DNA from: CAVWXT01 sp963759115
GTDB lineage: Bacteria; Planctomycetota; Planctomycetia; Pirellulales; Thermoguttaceae
NCBI GenBank assembly: GCA_963759115.1
Contig: CAVWXT010000006.1
Span: forward strand, 1 to 64,000
Length of the DNA: 64,000 nt
Direction of reading: 5' to 3'
The notes under the pieces were generated by a model. The model was not told the DNA's origin. It did not search any database and worked only from the letters and a program-made list of their open reading frames with translations. Each line of letters starts with the position of its first letter. The first letter of the stretch is position 1. Made by a program: the position numbers and the translations under genes. Shown in pieces: positions 40,670 through 50,837 of the stretch.

Positions 40670-41724
40670 TCAGCGGCTGCTGAATTCGTGGACGGCCTCC
40701 ACGAGCGCGATGACGTTCTCCAGCGGCGTTTGCGGGAGCACGCCGTGGCCGAGGTTGAAGACGTGGCCGGGCCGCTTGCCGGCCTGACGCAGCACCTCTT
40801 TGGCGCGGCGGCGGATTTCCGTGGGCGCGGCCAACAGCACCACCGGATCGAGATTGCCTTGGATCGCCTTGTCGTAGCCGACGGCGCGCCAAGCGTCGTC
40901 CAACCGGATGCGCCAGTCGACGCCCACAATGGCGTCGCGCTCTTCTTGCCGAACGCTTCGCCCAACAGCGGCAAAAGGGCCGGATTGCCGGTGGCGAAGT
41001 GGATCACCGGCACGTCGGGCCGCAGCCCTTCGATCACCGAGCGGGTGTGCGGCAGCACGTAGCGGCGGTAGTCGTCCACGCCCAGGCAGCCCACCCAACT
41101 GTCGAACAGTTGCACCAACTGCGCGCCGGCCTCGATCTGGGCGTTCAAGTAGAGCGTGACGGCGCGGGCCAGCCGGCCCATCAGGGCATCCCAGGCGCCG
41201 GTGTCGGTGTACATGAGCATCTTGGCGAGGCGGTACTCGCGGCTGGAACCGCCCTCGATGGCGTAGGCCGCCAGCGTGAAGGGCGCTCCCGCGAAGCCGA
41301 TCAGCGGCAGCGATTCGGGCAGCCCTGCTCGCGTCTTGCGCACCGTTTCCATGACGAAGCTCAAGGGCTCGACCGTCTCCAGTTCCACGAGGCCATCGAC
41401 GTCGGCGGCCGTGCGGACCGGGTTGTGGAGGACGGGCCCCTCGCCGGCCGAAAACTCCAGGCCAAGCCCCATCGGTTCGAGGATCAGCAGCAGGTCGGAG
41501 AAGATGATGGCCGCATCGACGCCCAACCGCTCGACGGTGCTGAGCATCACCTCGGCGCAGAGGTCGGGGTTCTTGCACAGTTCCAGGAAGGTGGTTTTCC
41601 GCCGCAACTCCCGGTACTCGGACATGTAGCGGCCGGCTTGGCGCATCAGCCAGATGGGCGTCCGGTCGGCCGGCTCGCGGCGTGCGGCTTTCATCAGCGG
41701 GCTGTTGAACCAGGGCGAAGGCAT
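40670..41724 (-). CDS. hemE: Uroporphyrinogen decarboxylase, one frameshift
   Basis: Converts uroporphyrinogen III to coproporphyrinogen III in haem synthesis. The start MPSPWFNSPLMKAARREPADRTPIW leads into the signature IWLMRQAGRYMSEYRELR (substrate-binding arginines). IIFSDLLLILEPMGLG carries the catalytic aspartate, and GFAGAPFTLAAY and VIHFATGN follow. Near 40935 two extra bases (AGCGCGACG for AGCGACG) shift the frame; the true C-terminus is in the second frame: VGVDWRIRLDDAW...GHVFNLGHGVLPQTPLENV, stop at 40670. About 350 residues, the family norm. Confidence 0.94.
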
Positions 41725-41876
41725 GGCAGCAGGGCCCCCGGGGCCTTTGACGGGACACTCGCGGTTGTCGCCCGATCATGATAAATGATCGCCCGCGAAA
41801 CCGAAACCCCACTTGCTCGATGCTTGCGCCGCGGAAGGGCCCGCAAGCATAATAATCGGCTCACACACGGCCATGT

Positions 41877-41951
41877 GTGGCACGTCCCTGAGCGCAGCGA
41901 AGGGCGTGACTTGACCGTCCGCCACGCCCTTCGCTGCTCAGGGCGTGCCAC
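41877..41951. repeat. Palindromic repeat TGGCACG...CGTGCCA supplying a stop codon
   Basis: Left arm GTGGCACGTCCCTGAGCGCAGCGAAGGGCGTG, right arm CACGCCC-TTCGCTGCTCAGGGCGTGCCAC (arms given in parts). They are imperfect inverted copies about 30 bp long. The TGA of the gene at 41938-42975 lies inside the right arm. Confidence 0.75.
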
Positions 41952-42975
41952 CCAAGCTGTCCGCCCCCAACGCCGCGCGATGCGCCGCCGTGGCCTTTTC
42001 AACCTGTTCCGGCGACTCGTAGGGAATGTACGCCGCGCGCATCACCATCTGATAGCGTTTTCCCACCTCGTAATTGGGAATCAGAAACTGGAAATCCCAG
42101 GCCGGGTTCTTCGGCGGGGCGCTGCCGCCCGAGGGCGATTGGCTCAAGCGAACCTGGTCCTTCGGCCGGAACATCTGCACGTACGCCAGCCCATGGCTTA
42201 TGCCAAAATACCACGGCTCGGTGTAGAAGTACCGCGAGCGGCTGAACACCAGGCTCAAGGAAAAATCGGCGTCGTGGGGGAACTCGCGGCTGTCGTCGCG
42301 CGCGATCGTGGTGGAAAGTTCGCCGTGGGCGGGCGTGATGCCGCGCTGCCACTGCACCACCGGCGGCCCCTTCACGCCGCAACCCTTGAAGTGGATGTCC
42401 AGCGACTCGGGCTCGTTGATGTAGCTCGCCCAGAACAGGCCGATGTAGCCGTTCTTGAACGAGCGCTCGCGGGGGACGCACTCGAAGGTCATTTCGATCG
42501 TGCCGTCGTCCAACAGCCGGTAACGCGAGCAACTCTCCAATTTCCAGTGCGGCGTGGGCTTCTGATAGAGTTCGGCCGTGTACGGGTCGATTACGCGGAG
42601 TTCCATCGGCGCCATCCGCGGCTCGAACAGCACGTTGCGGTCCTGGACCGTGCCGTCGTGGATGTGCTCGAAGTTCAGCCCGCCGGCCTCGGCCTTGAAG
42701 AGATTTTGTGGGCGATTGCGATGCTTCAGGGAGGCGATCCCGCTCAGGTTGGCCCGGTGGCCCGGCAGCACTTCGTCCTTAACGGCCCGATTGTCGACCA
42801 CCACGGCCTCGACATCGGCCCGTTTGAGGACCACGTAGGGTTTTTCCGGCACGCGGTACTGGATAGCGGTGTCCGACAACGTCGTGAGTGCGGGGAGTTC
42901 GCTGGCGCTGAGTGCTGAGATGCCGATCCACGACGCACACGCGACGGCGGCTGCGGCAATTCTGGGCGAAATCAC
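41938..42975 (-). CDS. Secreted protein of unknown function (planctomycete type)
   Basis: About 345 residues from GTG 42975, chosen because AGGAG lies eight bases before it and a signal peptide follows (ISPRIAAAAVACASWIGISALSASE). The mature protein has LKRADVEAVVVDNRAV, LNFEHIHDG, FECVPRERSFKNGYIGLFWASYINEPE and YFYTEPWYFGISHGLAYVQMFRP. The composition is soluble and beta-rich, with hints of a galactose-mutarotase-like or carbohydrate-binding fold that I cannot confirm. The last residues (LGGTP) and stop are encoded by the palindrome at 41877-41951, so the original C-terminus may be altered. Confidence 0.8.
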   Translation of the reverse strand: MISPRIAAAAVACASWIGISALSASELPALTTLSDTAIQYRVPEKPYVVLKRADVEAVVVDNRAVKDEVLPGHRANLSGIASLKHRNRPQNLFKAEAGGLNFEHIHDGTVQDRNVLFEPRMAPMELRVIDPYTAELYQKPTPHWKLESCSRYRLLDDGTIEMTFECVPRERSFKNGYIGLFWASYINEPESLDIHFKGCGVKGPPVVQWQRGITPAHGELSTTIARDDSREFPHDADFSLSLVFSRSRYFYTEPWYFGISHGLAYVQMFRPKDQVRLSQSPSGGSAPPKNPAWDFQFLIPNYEVGKRYQMVMRAAYIPYESPEQVEKATAAHRAALGADSLGGTP

Positions 42976-43190
42976 GGTCTTGGCTCCTGTGGCGAGATAG
43001 GAAATGATTGGCACGGTGAGAAACGTCACGCTCGCATTGTAGCAGAGGAGACAAGCGGTTGCAGCACGTTTAGCAGTCATCGGCACGACGGCTTACGGCG
43101 GAGATGGCATCCCACTGGGCGTAGTGCGGACGGTCGCGGAGTGGTAAGATCAGTTCGCTGTTCACCACCAGTTCAGCCGGAAAACGTCCC

Positions 43191-43433
43191 ATGTCGCTGA
43201 AGAACCTCGTTGGGCTGATTGTGCTTGTGGCCCTAACGTTTCTCGCGGAAGCCGGCGGCGCCGAGTCGCCGGTGGTGGCGAAGACCGTGCTCGGTCCAGG
43301 GCAGGCCAAGGAGAACCTGCTCCGCTCCGATGCCTGGAAACCGTACGAAAAGGGCTTTGAGCGTGAGGATGCGTGTTTCGTCTGCGACAACGGCATGGAT
43401 GCCGAGGACGTGGCGGTGATCGAGATGCAATAG
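43191..43433 (+). pseudogene. Truncated secreted protein gene beside the RAYT locus
   Basis: 80 residues. The signal peptide MSLKNLVGLIVLVALTFLAEAGGA is followed by SDAWKPYEKGFEREDACFVCDNGMDAE, then only seven more residues before the stop. I recall longer planctomycete proteins with this WxPYEKGF...VCDNG opening, so this looks like the first quarter of a larger gene cut off, probably by events that brought in the adjacent repeat/RAYT block (from 43606). Confidence 0.5.
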
Positions 43434-43605
43434 CAGGCGCCGAGGCTCTCGACAGGTAGGGGAATTGACAGAATGCCCGTTGCACCGTACAACGCGACAT
43501 AGGTGCCATCGTTTACGACTAATGTCCAGTGGCTCGTGCCCCAATCCCCAATCCCTGATCCTTCTCCATGTCCGACAGCCCGAACCAATACGATAACCCG
43601 TTGAT

Positions 43606-43794
43606 ATCCCGGCAGGGTGGTACTGTGCCACGGGCTCTGCCCGTGTTGTTCTCGGCATGTTTCGGTGAACGGCTCCTTCGTCCGACGTGCCATTGTCTCC
43701 TTCTACCGGCAACGCGATGGAACGTCAACCCGCCCGCACTGGCAAAGCCAGTGGTACCCATCCTCAGTCCGTTCCGTCAGTGCCACCCCGCCGA
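43606..43794. repeat. Direct repeat flanking RAYT, left copy
   Basis: About 189 bp, from TCCCGGCAGGGTGG to GTGCCACCCCGCCGA. It matches 44530-44726 over nearly its whole length (I estimate about 90 % by eye) and contains the hairpin CACGGGC-TCT-GCCCGTG. Confidence 0.88.
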
Positions 43795-43953
43795 TCAGCA
43801 ATCAGGTGTCGGTGTAGGTCATGCTTCGGCATGCCCCGACGGGGCCGAACTCGAAATCTTGCCCCGAAGGGGCCCAACTCGAAAGCCCAGGGCAACGCCC
43901 TGGGAATCCGATCCGGTCCATCGTGTTCCAAGGTCCAACGGACCGTTACCCCC

Positions 43954-44409
43954 TCAATCCCACACATAACGCTCGTCGTATTCGATTCCGTGTCGTTCCA
44001 GCATCAAACGATACTCCTCTTGAAACGTTCGCTTCCGGTGGTGTTCCTCCTGGTTGGCTATGTACGTTTTCACTTGTTCGACGTTGGACGGGCTGACGGA
44101 GAACACGCCATAGCCGTTTTGCCAGTGGAAGCCACCCAGCGCGGTTCCTTCCTCTTTGATGCGTGCGGACGAACTGGTCTTCACCTCTTCCACCAACCGC
44201 GCGACCGTCATCGTGCGATGCAAGGCACAGAGAATATGCATGTGGTCCGCCACCGCGCCGACGATCAACGAGGGACATTGGATGTTCCGCAGTGTCCCAA
44301 TAATGTATCCCGTCATGATTCCGCAAAGGTCCGGCGTGCGCAGGTGAGGCTCGCGGTTTTTCGTGCTGAACACGAGGTGAATCAAGACGTTCGATAACGA
44401 TTGGGGCAC
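43954..44409 (-). CDS. REP-associated tyrosine transposase (IS200/IS605-like Y1 HUH)
   Basis: 151 residues, intact. The opening MPQSLSNVLIHLVFSTKNREP is followed by the HUH metal motif DHMHIL, VKTYIANQEEHHRKRTFQEEY with the catalytic tyrosine helix, and the terminal HGIEYDERYVWD typical of this group. RAYTs cut and rejoin single-stranded DNA at REP hairpins and are thought to spread them. The surrounding hairpins and direct repeats are its probable substrates. Confidence 0.93.
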   Translation of the reverse strand: MPQSLSNVLIHLVFSTKNREPHLRTPDLCGIMTGYIIGTLRNIQCPSLIVGAVADHMHILCALHRTMTVARLVEEVKTSSSARIKEEGTALGGFHWQNGYGVFSVSPSNVEQVKTYIANQEEHHRKRTFQEEYRLMLERHGIEYDERYVWD

Positions 44410-44529
44410 GGCGATGATTTCCGGCAGTTACGGCCCGTTGGGCCCTGTATCGTTTGGGGTATTGACTCCGTACCCAGGGCGTTGCCCTGGGCTATCGGGT
44501 CTGGCCCCTTTGGGGCCGCCGCAGTTTCG

Positions 44530-44726
44530 ATCCCGGCAGGGTGGCACTGTGGTAGAGTGCCACGGGCTCTGCGCGTGTTGTTCTCGGCATGTTTCGGTGA
44601 ACGGCTCCTTCTTCCGATGTGCCGTTGTCTCCTTCTACCGGCAACCGGAGGGAACGTCAACCCGCCCGCACTGGCAAAGCCAGTGGTACCCATCCTCAGT
44701 CCGTTCCGTCAGTGCCACCCCGCCGA
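44530..44726. repeat. Direct repeat flanking RAYT, right copy
   Basis: About 197 bp, the partner of 43606-43794; it has a short insertion (GGTAGAGTGCC) and scattered base changes relative to the left copy. Confidence 0.88.
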
Positions 44727-44830
44727 GAGCAGGCAGCCGCAGCATCGAGCACCGCCTGGATAGCCTCGTCCACCATTCGCAGCCAGTCAGTCTCGGTTAT
44801 CGTCGGGCGTAACATATTCCGTCGCCCCGG

Positions 44831-46780
<1,950 letters not shown>

Positions 46781-47034
46781 GATCGTCGCCCTTTGTCGAA
46801 AGAGAACCGTTCTTGGGCCCTTACCCCCGTTCCGCGTGGTGTGCAAGTATAGCACGCGCCCTCGGAGCGGACCAATCCCAAGTTGGTTTCTGTCGGTCTT
46901 GTGGGCTGACCTATTCAGGCCTTGCGCGAAGCCAACATTGCACCACAGTGACATTGCTCGTTCCACCCGAATTCTGTATAAGGTCGCACGCAAAATGTGC
47001 CCCCAAGCGATACCACCATTTTTGGGAGAAGACC

Positions 47035-48588
47035 ATGCGTAATCTTGTCATCGCGCTCGTACTGTTGGGGTCGGTTCATCGCGGGCTGGGCCAGGAGACG
47101 GCTGCAGTATCAGTCGAACCGCGACTCCTCTCACAGACCGAGCACTTGCTCAAAGCGGCCGAACATCTCGACGCGGCCGGACTGACGGAGGAGGCCCAGA
47201 AAGTTCGGCAGCGGATCAATCAGGAGAAGGCCCCCTCGGCAGCCGCCGGTCAAGCGGCGCCCGCCGACGACCATCAGCCGCAAGTGTCGCTGCACGTTCG
47301 CGTGATGGAGATCTCACGGACAAAGCTGCAACAACTTGGGCTCAGTTGGTCGCGCGTGTGCGCTGCCGACCGTGTGGATAGCTTCGCCGAAGGGGTATTT
47401 AGCTTTTCGCGCGATTGCTCCGGGCAGCGCGAGGCGGATTCCGGGTCGATCATCGACTTCTTGAAACCCACTGGCTTTCGTATCCTCGACTCGGGCGACA
47501 ACATCCTCGCCTTGCTTGATGTCTTGCGTCAGGACCACCTCGCTAAGATGCTGGCAGAACCAACCATCGTGACGACGAGCAACCGCCCGGCATCTTTTCA
47601 GGCTGGCGGCCGATGTCGCGTCGCCGTGTCAAAGGGCAACGGAAAAGTTGGCGTTGAAGAGAAGTTCTACGGGACCCAGGTCGAATTTGTGGCTACTGTG
47701 TTGGCCGATCAGGCGATCCACTTGAAATACCGCATCGAACTGAGTCACCCCGATCCGGCCAACAGCGTTACGGTTGCGGGTGAAACGGTCCCCGTCCTGG
47801 AATCATTCGTAGTTGACGGGCCGGTTGATGCCAAGTCGGGTCAGACGGTCGTGCTCGGTGGATTGCGACAACGACGCCGCGTTGTTTTCCTTTCTGGCGC
47901 TGAAGCAACACCGAAGGCTGATGACAAGCCGAAAGTGAAAGAGGCTGTTGCGGAAATCGAGACACTGGTCCTGCTGACGCCGGAGATTGTCGAGCCAATG
48001 CTGTCCGAAAAGGCTGCGACGACGCCGTGCGCCGATGACTGCCGGCACATTCTAGCGACGCCGTACTCGACAATACCCGCCCACCCCAGCCAGCAGCACG
48101 CAGACGGTCAGGCACGCGCCCGCGAACCAGTCGCCGTGTTCGAGGTACCAACTGCGGCGGTGATCGAGACGGGCGTCGGCGATGATGATGTCGGTAGCTC
48201 GTCGCCGGCCCTGTTTCTGGATGCGGCCGTCGCCGTCGATCCACGCCGAGAAGCCCGTGTTGGCCGCAATCAGGAACGGCTTGTGGCATTCCACCGCGCG
48301 GAACACCCCGCAGGCCAGGTGCATGTCCAACTCGCTGGAGCCCCAGAACCAGCCGTCGTTAGTGACGTTCACGAGGACGTCGGGCTCGCGGCCCTCGGCC
48401 GCCAGCGCGTTTACCTGGCGGCGAATCACGTGCGACAGCACGCTCTCGTAGCAGATGCTCGGGGCGATGCGAACGCCCTTGAGGTCGAACGCGGCCGGCT
48501 CCTCGCCCGGCGTGGCGCTCATCGGGAGCGGAGTAAAGTTGTGCAGCCAGGGGAAGCGGTCGGCAAACGGCACGTACTCGCCGAATAG
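47035..48588 (+). CDS. Secretin-like protein (type II/III secretion NolW/secretin core), end uncertain
   Basis: It begins MRNLVIALVLLGSVHRGLGQ (signal peptide), then a helical region (TEHLLKAAEHLDAAGLTEEAQKVRQR), a motif QVSLHVRVMEISRTKLQQLGL, and the secretin core LLDVLRQDHLAKMLAEPTIVTTSNRPASFQAGGR, TQVEFVATVLADQAIHLKYRIELS, and TVVLGGLRQRRR...IETLVLLTPEIVEPM. These are hallmarks of the outer-membrane secretin family. The open frame runs on to 48588 across the antisense strand of lnt, which is not plausible; the real end is probably near 48050 and the stop is hidden by an indel. The N-terminal TM of a full secretion system is not present nearby. Confidence 0.7.
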   Translation: MRNLVIALVLLGSVHRGLGQETAAVSVEPRLLSQTEHLLKAAEHLDAAGLTEEAQKVRQRINQEKAPSAAAGQAAPADDHQPQVSLHVRVMEISRTKLQQLGLSWSRVCAADRVDSFAEGVFSFSRDCSGQREADSGSIIDFLKPTGFRILDSGDNILALLDVLRQDHLAKMLAEPTIVTTSNRPASFQAGGRCRVAVSKGNGKVGVEEKFYGTQVEFVATVLADQAIHLKYRIELSHPDPANSVTVAGETVPVLESFVVDGPVDAKSGQTVVLGGLRQRRRVVFLSGAEATPKADDKPKVKEAVAEIETLVLLTPEIVEPMLSEKAATTPCADDCRHILATPYSTIPAHPSQQHADGQARAREPVAVFEVPTAAVIETGVGDDDVGSSSPALFLDAAVAVDPRREARVGRNQERLVAFHRAEHPAGQVHVQLAGAPEPAVVSDVHEDVGLAALGRQRVYLAANHVRQHALVADARGDANALEVERGRLLARRGAHRERSKVVQPGEAVGKRHVLAE

Positions 48589-49833
48589 CACGAGGTGCAT
48601 CTTGTCGTAGCGGCCCAGCAAATGGCCGTCGCCGCCCACGTACGCCGCCGAACTGAGAACCTGCATCGACTCCGGGCCGAAGTGGACCGTATCGCAGCCG
48701 AGCAAGAGAGGCACACCCAGCGACTGCGCCGTCCGTGCCATCCCCGTCCGCGCCATCCCGGACTGCGCCAGCTCGGCAGCCTCTTTGGCCGCGTCCGCGA
48801 AATCGGCATCGGTGCCCCCGGCATCCGGCGGCCGTCGGGCGTCGGGGGCGAAAGTGAGGATTCGCTCGGTGAACATCGACTCCGGCCAAACCACGAGGTC
48901 AACCTTGCCGCCTTTTGCCAGGGCCTCGCGTGAGAGCCCGTAGTACATCTCGTAAATCTGGCGGTCGCGCTCTTGCGCGGCGTTCAGATCGGACTCGAAT
49001 CGGACGTCGATCGAGCCCTGGATGAGCGCGATGCGCGGTCCGGGCGACGTGTAATCGCCGGTAGTCCGCACGCGGCCGTAGACCAGCGCCGCGGCGAGCA
49101 CGGCCGCGGCGGGCGTCAGCGGCCAGAACGTCCAGCGGCTGCCATCACAAGGAAGCATCCGCGCCAAGGCCGCCGCCACGAGCATCACGACGAAGCTCAC
49201 GCCGAACACCCCGGCCAAATCGCTCAATTGAATCAGTCCGATCCAGCGGTATTGCGTGTGGCCGAGACTGCCCATCGTCATGCCGGTCAGCAGGTGCGCG
49301 CGGGCCAGTTCCAGACCTGTCCAGACGACGGGCGACGCAAGGATCACCGGGATGCGGAACTGGTGGACGGCCACACGCGAAAGTCCCACGAACACCGGCA
49401 AGTAAAAGGCAAAATAGAACGAGAGGGCGACCCAGCCGATGCTTGTGGCCCAATGGGGCAGCCGCAGCCAGTGCAGGGCGGCCATCCAGAAGACGAAGCC
49501 CACCAGCGTGAGCACGGCATACGGCCGCCGGCCGTCGAGTTCCTTGCGGCGGATCAGCCACACCCAGGGCACCGGGGCGATCCAGGCCAGCGGCCAGAGA
49601 TCCAACGGCGGCAGCGCCACCCAAAGCAGAATGGCGCCAAGAAATGCCATCGCCCAAAGGTTTGGGTCGGCAGGGGAAAAAGGTCTCACGCAAAGGCGCA
49701 AAGGCGCAAAGAGAACGAAAAGGAAACGAGTATTGGAAGCCGAGGGTACGGAAGTCGCTACGATACGCGAAGGCGTTTCGGACCGGCCCTCAGTTTTTCC
49801 CTTCGCGCCTTCGCGCCTTTGCGTGAGACTCAT
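48052..49833 (-). CDS. lnt: Apolipoprotein N-acyltransferase, N-terminus overlapping a palindromic repeat
   Basis: Transfers an acyl chain to the N-terminal cysteine of lipoproteins in the inner membrane. It has several N-terminal membrane helices (FLGAILLWVALPPLDLWPLAW; FYFAFYLPVFVGLS; FGVSFVVMLVAAALA) and then a nitrilase-type domain. The catalytic triad is visible: glutamate in VVWPESMF, lysine in GRYDKMHLVLFGEYVPF, cysteine in APSICYESV. The C-terminal helix AGACLTVCVLLAGVG ends at 48052. The first ~50 residues from 49833 are encoded by the inverted repeat at 49683-49829 and are unlike other Lnt proteins; an internal ATG at 49650 (MAFLGAILLW) is a likely original start. Confidence 0.93.
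   Translation of the reverse strand: MSLTQRREGAKGKTEGRSETPSRIVATSVPSASNTRFLFVLFAPLRLCVRPFSPADPNLWAMAFLGAILLWVALPPLDLWPLAWIAPVPWVWLIRRKELDGRRPYAVLTLVGFVFWMAALHWLRLPHWATSIGWVALSFYFAFYLPVFVGLSRVAVHQFRIPVILASPVVWTGLELARAHLLTGMTMGSLGHTQYRWIGLIQLSDLAGVFGVSFVVMLVAAALARMLPCDGSRWTFWPLTPAAAVLAAALVYGRVRTTGDYTSPGPRIALIQGSIDVRFESDLNAAQERDRQIYEMYYGLSREALAKGGKVDLVVWPESMFTERILTFAPDARRPPDAGGTDADFADAAKEAAELAQSGMARTGMARTAQSLGVPLLLGCDTVHFGPESMQVLSSAAYVGGDGHLLGRYDKMHLVLFGEYVPFADRFPWLHNFTPLPMSATPGEEPAAFDLKGVRIAPSICYESVLSHVIRRQVNALAAEGREPDVLVNVTNDGWFWGSSELDMHLACGVFRAVECHKPFLIAANTGFSAWIDGDGRIQKQGRRRATDIIIADARLDHRRSWYLEHGDWFAGACLTVCVLLAGVGGYCRVRRR
49683..49829. repeat. Inverted repeat GTCTCACGCAAAGGCGC family, over the lnt start
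   Basis: Arms GTCTCACGCAAAGGCGCAAA and TTTGCGCC...-type reverse complement GCGCGCCTTTGCGTGAGAC (parts) lie about 90 bp apart. It is translated on the lnt strand as LTQRREGAKGK...FAPLRLCVRP and on the + strand as HAKAQRRKE...LRAFAPLRE. Confidence 0.8.
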
Positions 49834-49871
49834 TGCCGAACGTCCCTGTTTCGGTGTTCATCGTTCACACG

Positions 49872-50459
49872 TTACGACTTGACCTGGAGAAACCGTTCCA
49901 GGATGACCGTCCCGCGTTCCGTCAAAAAGCTTTCGGGATGGAACTGGACGCCCCACAGCGGGAATCGCTTGTGGCGGATGCCCATGATCTCGCGGCTGCC
50001 GTCGGGGGCGTCGCTCCAGGCACACACGTCGAACTCCTCGGGGAGCGTGTCCGGCTGGATCAGCAGGCTGTGGTAGCGGGTAGCCGTGAAGGGGTTTTCC
50101 AGCCCGGCGTAGAGGTCGCGGTTGTCGTGGTGGATCTGGTCGGTCTTGCCGTGCATCAGCCGGCCGGCGCGGACGATCTTGGCCCCGAACGCCTGACCGA
50201 TCGACTGGTGTCCCAGGCATACGCCCAAGAGCGGGATTCGGCCCGCGAATCGCTGAATGCAGGACACCGAGATTCCGGCCTCGTCGGGCGTACACGGGCC
50301 GGGCGAAACGATCAGGTGCGACGGCTGCCGGGCCTCGATCTCCTCCAGCGTGATCTTGTCGTTGCGATATACCGCTAAGTCCAAGGAGGGATCGATTTCG
50401 CCCAACCGCTGCACGAGGTTGTAAGTGAAGGAATCGTAATTGTCGATCAGGAGAATCAT
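49872..50459 (-). CDS. trpG: Glutamine amidotransferase of anthranilate/aminodeoxychorismate synthase
   Basis: 195 residues. Class I glutamine amidotransferase: MILLIDNYDSFTYNLVQ opening, oxyanion VSPGPCTPDEAG, nucleophile GVCLGHQSIGQAFG, and the catalytic histidine-glutamate pair in WGVQFHPESFLTERG. Supplies ammonia to make anthranilate (tryptophan) or aminodeoxychorismate (folate); in many bacteria one protein serves both. No synthase component I is in the window, so trpG and pabA cannot be told apart. It is on the same strand as lnt, beginning at ATG 50459. Confidence 0.92.
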   Translation of the reverse strand: MILLIDNYDSFTYNLVQRLGEIDPSLDLAVYRNDKITLEEIEARQPSHLIVSPGPCTPDEAGISVSCIQRFAGRIPLLGVCLGHQSIGQAFGAKIVRAGRLMHGKTDQIHHDNRDLYAGLENPFTATRYHSLLIQPDTLPEEFDVCAWSDAPDGSREIMGIRHKRFPLWGVQFHPESFLTERGTVILERFLQVKS

Positions 50460-50532
50460 GGCATGCTCCGCTTGCGGGAGACTCGGGGGGGCAAGTGTAG
50501 TTTACCCGGTGGCGCGAGACGCCGCCAGACGG

Positions 50533-50676
50533 CTGGGTGGCTGGTCAGGAGGAATGCAAAGTCAGACGCAAGGGGGACAGGTCCATGTTTTCGGGCGGTG
50601 TTCCAAGGCCATCGCAACGTCTTTCAGCCGAAAAATGGACCAGTCCCCGACTTTGCAGTGCTCCTGGGTGGCTGGT
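50533..50676. repeat. Palindromic element bracketed by 13-bp direct repeat (MITE-like)
   Basis: CTGGGTGGCTGGT occurs at 50533-50545 and again at 50664-50676. Between them is a ~118-bp palindrome: AGGAGGAATGCAAAGTC...GGGGGACAGGTCCATGTTTTCGG, mirrored by CCGAAAAATGGACCAGTCCCCGACTTTGCAGTGCTCCT (parts). The GGGGAC...GTCC(A/C) core is related to the res/glmS family. Confidence 0.8.
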
Positions 50677-50837
50677 TTCCGGGGGGCTGGGACGCTACAC
50701 TATAATAGGTAGCTACGAGGTTCTGGAACACGCCGATTGTCTCAGCGCCGGCGCCCCGCCGGGTTCTTGGGGCCGAGTGGACGCGGCTGCGAAGCGGTGC
50801 GGCCGCCCAGCGGACTTCGAGGAAGAGGTTTATTGTT

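Larger units (their letters stand above)
43606..44726. mobile_element. REP-associated tyrosine transposase (RAYT) unit
   Basis: The transposase gene is bracketed by mirrored sets of hairpins and then by direct repeats. Left set (43836-43944): GCCCCGAAGGGGC, CCCAGGGCAACGCCCTGGG, GGTCCAACGGACC. Right set (44423-44522): GGCCCGTTGGGCCC, CCCAGGGCGTTGCCCTGGG, GGCCCCTTTGGGGCC. The order reading outward from the gene is the same on both sides. Confidence 0.8.

Noticed and set aside
43440..43570. - strand stretch reading SHWTLVVNDGTYVALYGATG
   Set aside because: It looks protein-like and may be a gene fragment, but no start, domain or boundary can be supported.
47035..48060. Type II or III secretion system
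   Set aside because: Only a secretin-like core is present; no ATPase, pseudopilin or inner-membrane component lies nearby.
48973..50076. Long + strand frame opposite lnt and trpG
   Set aside because: It is arginine/histidine-rich shadow sequence; both opposite genes have full catalytic motif sets.
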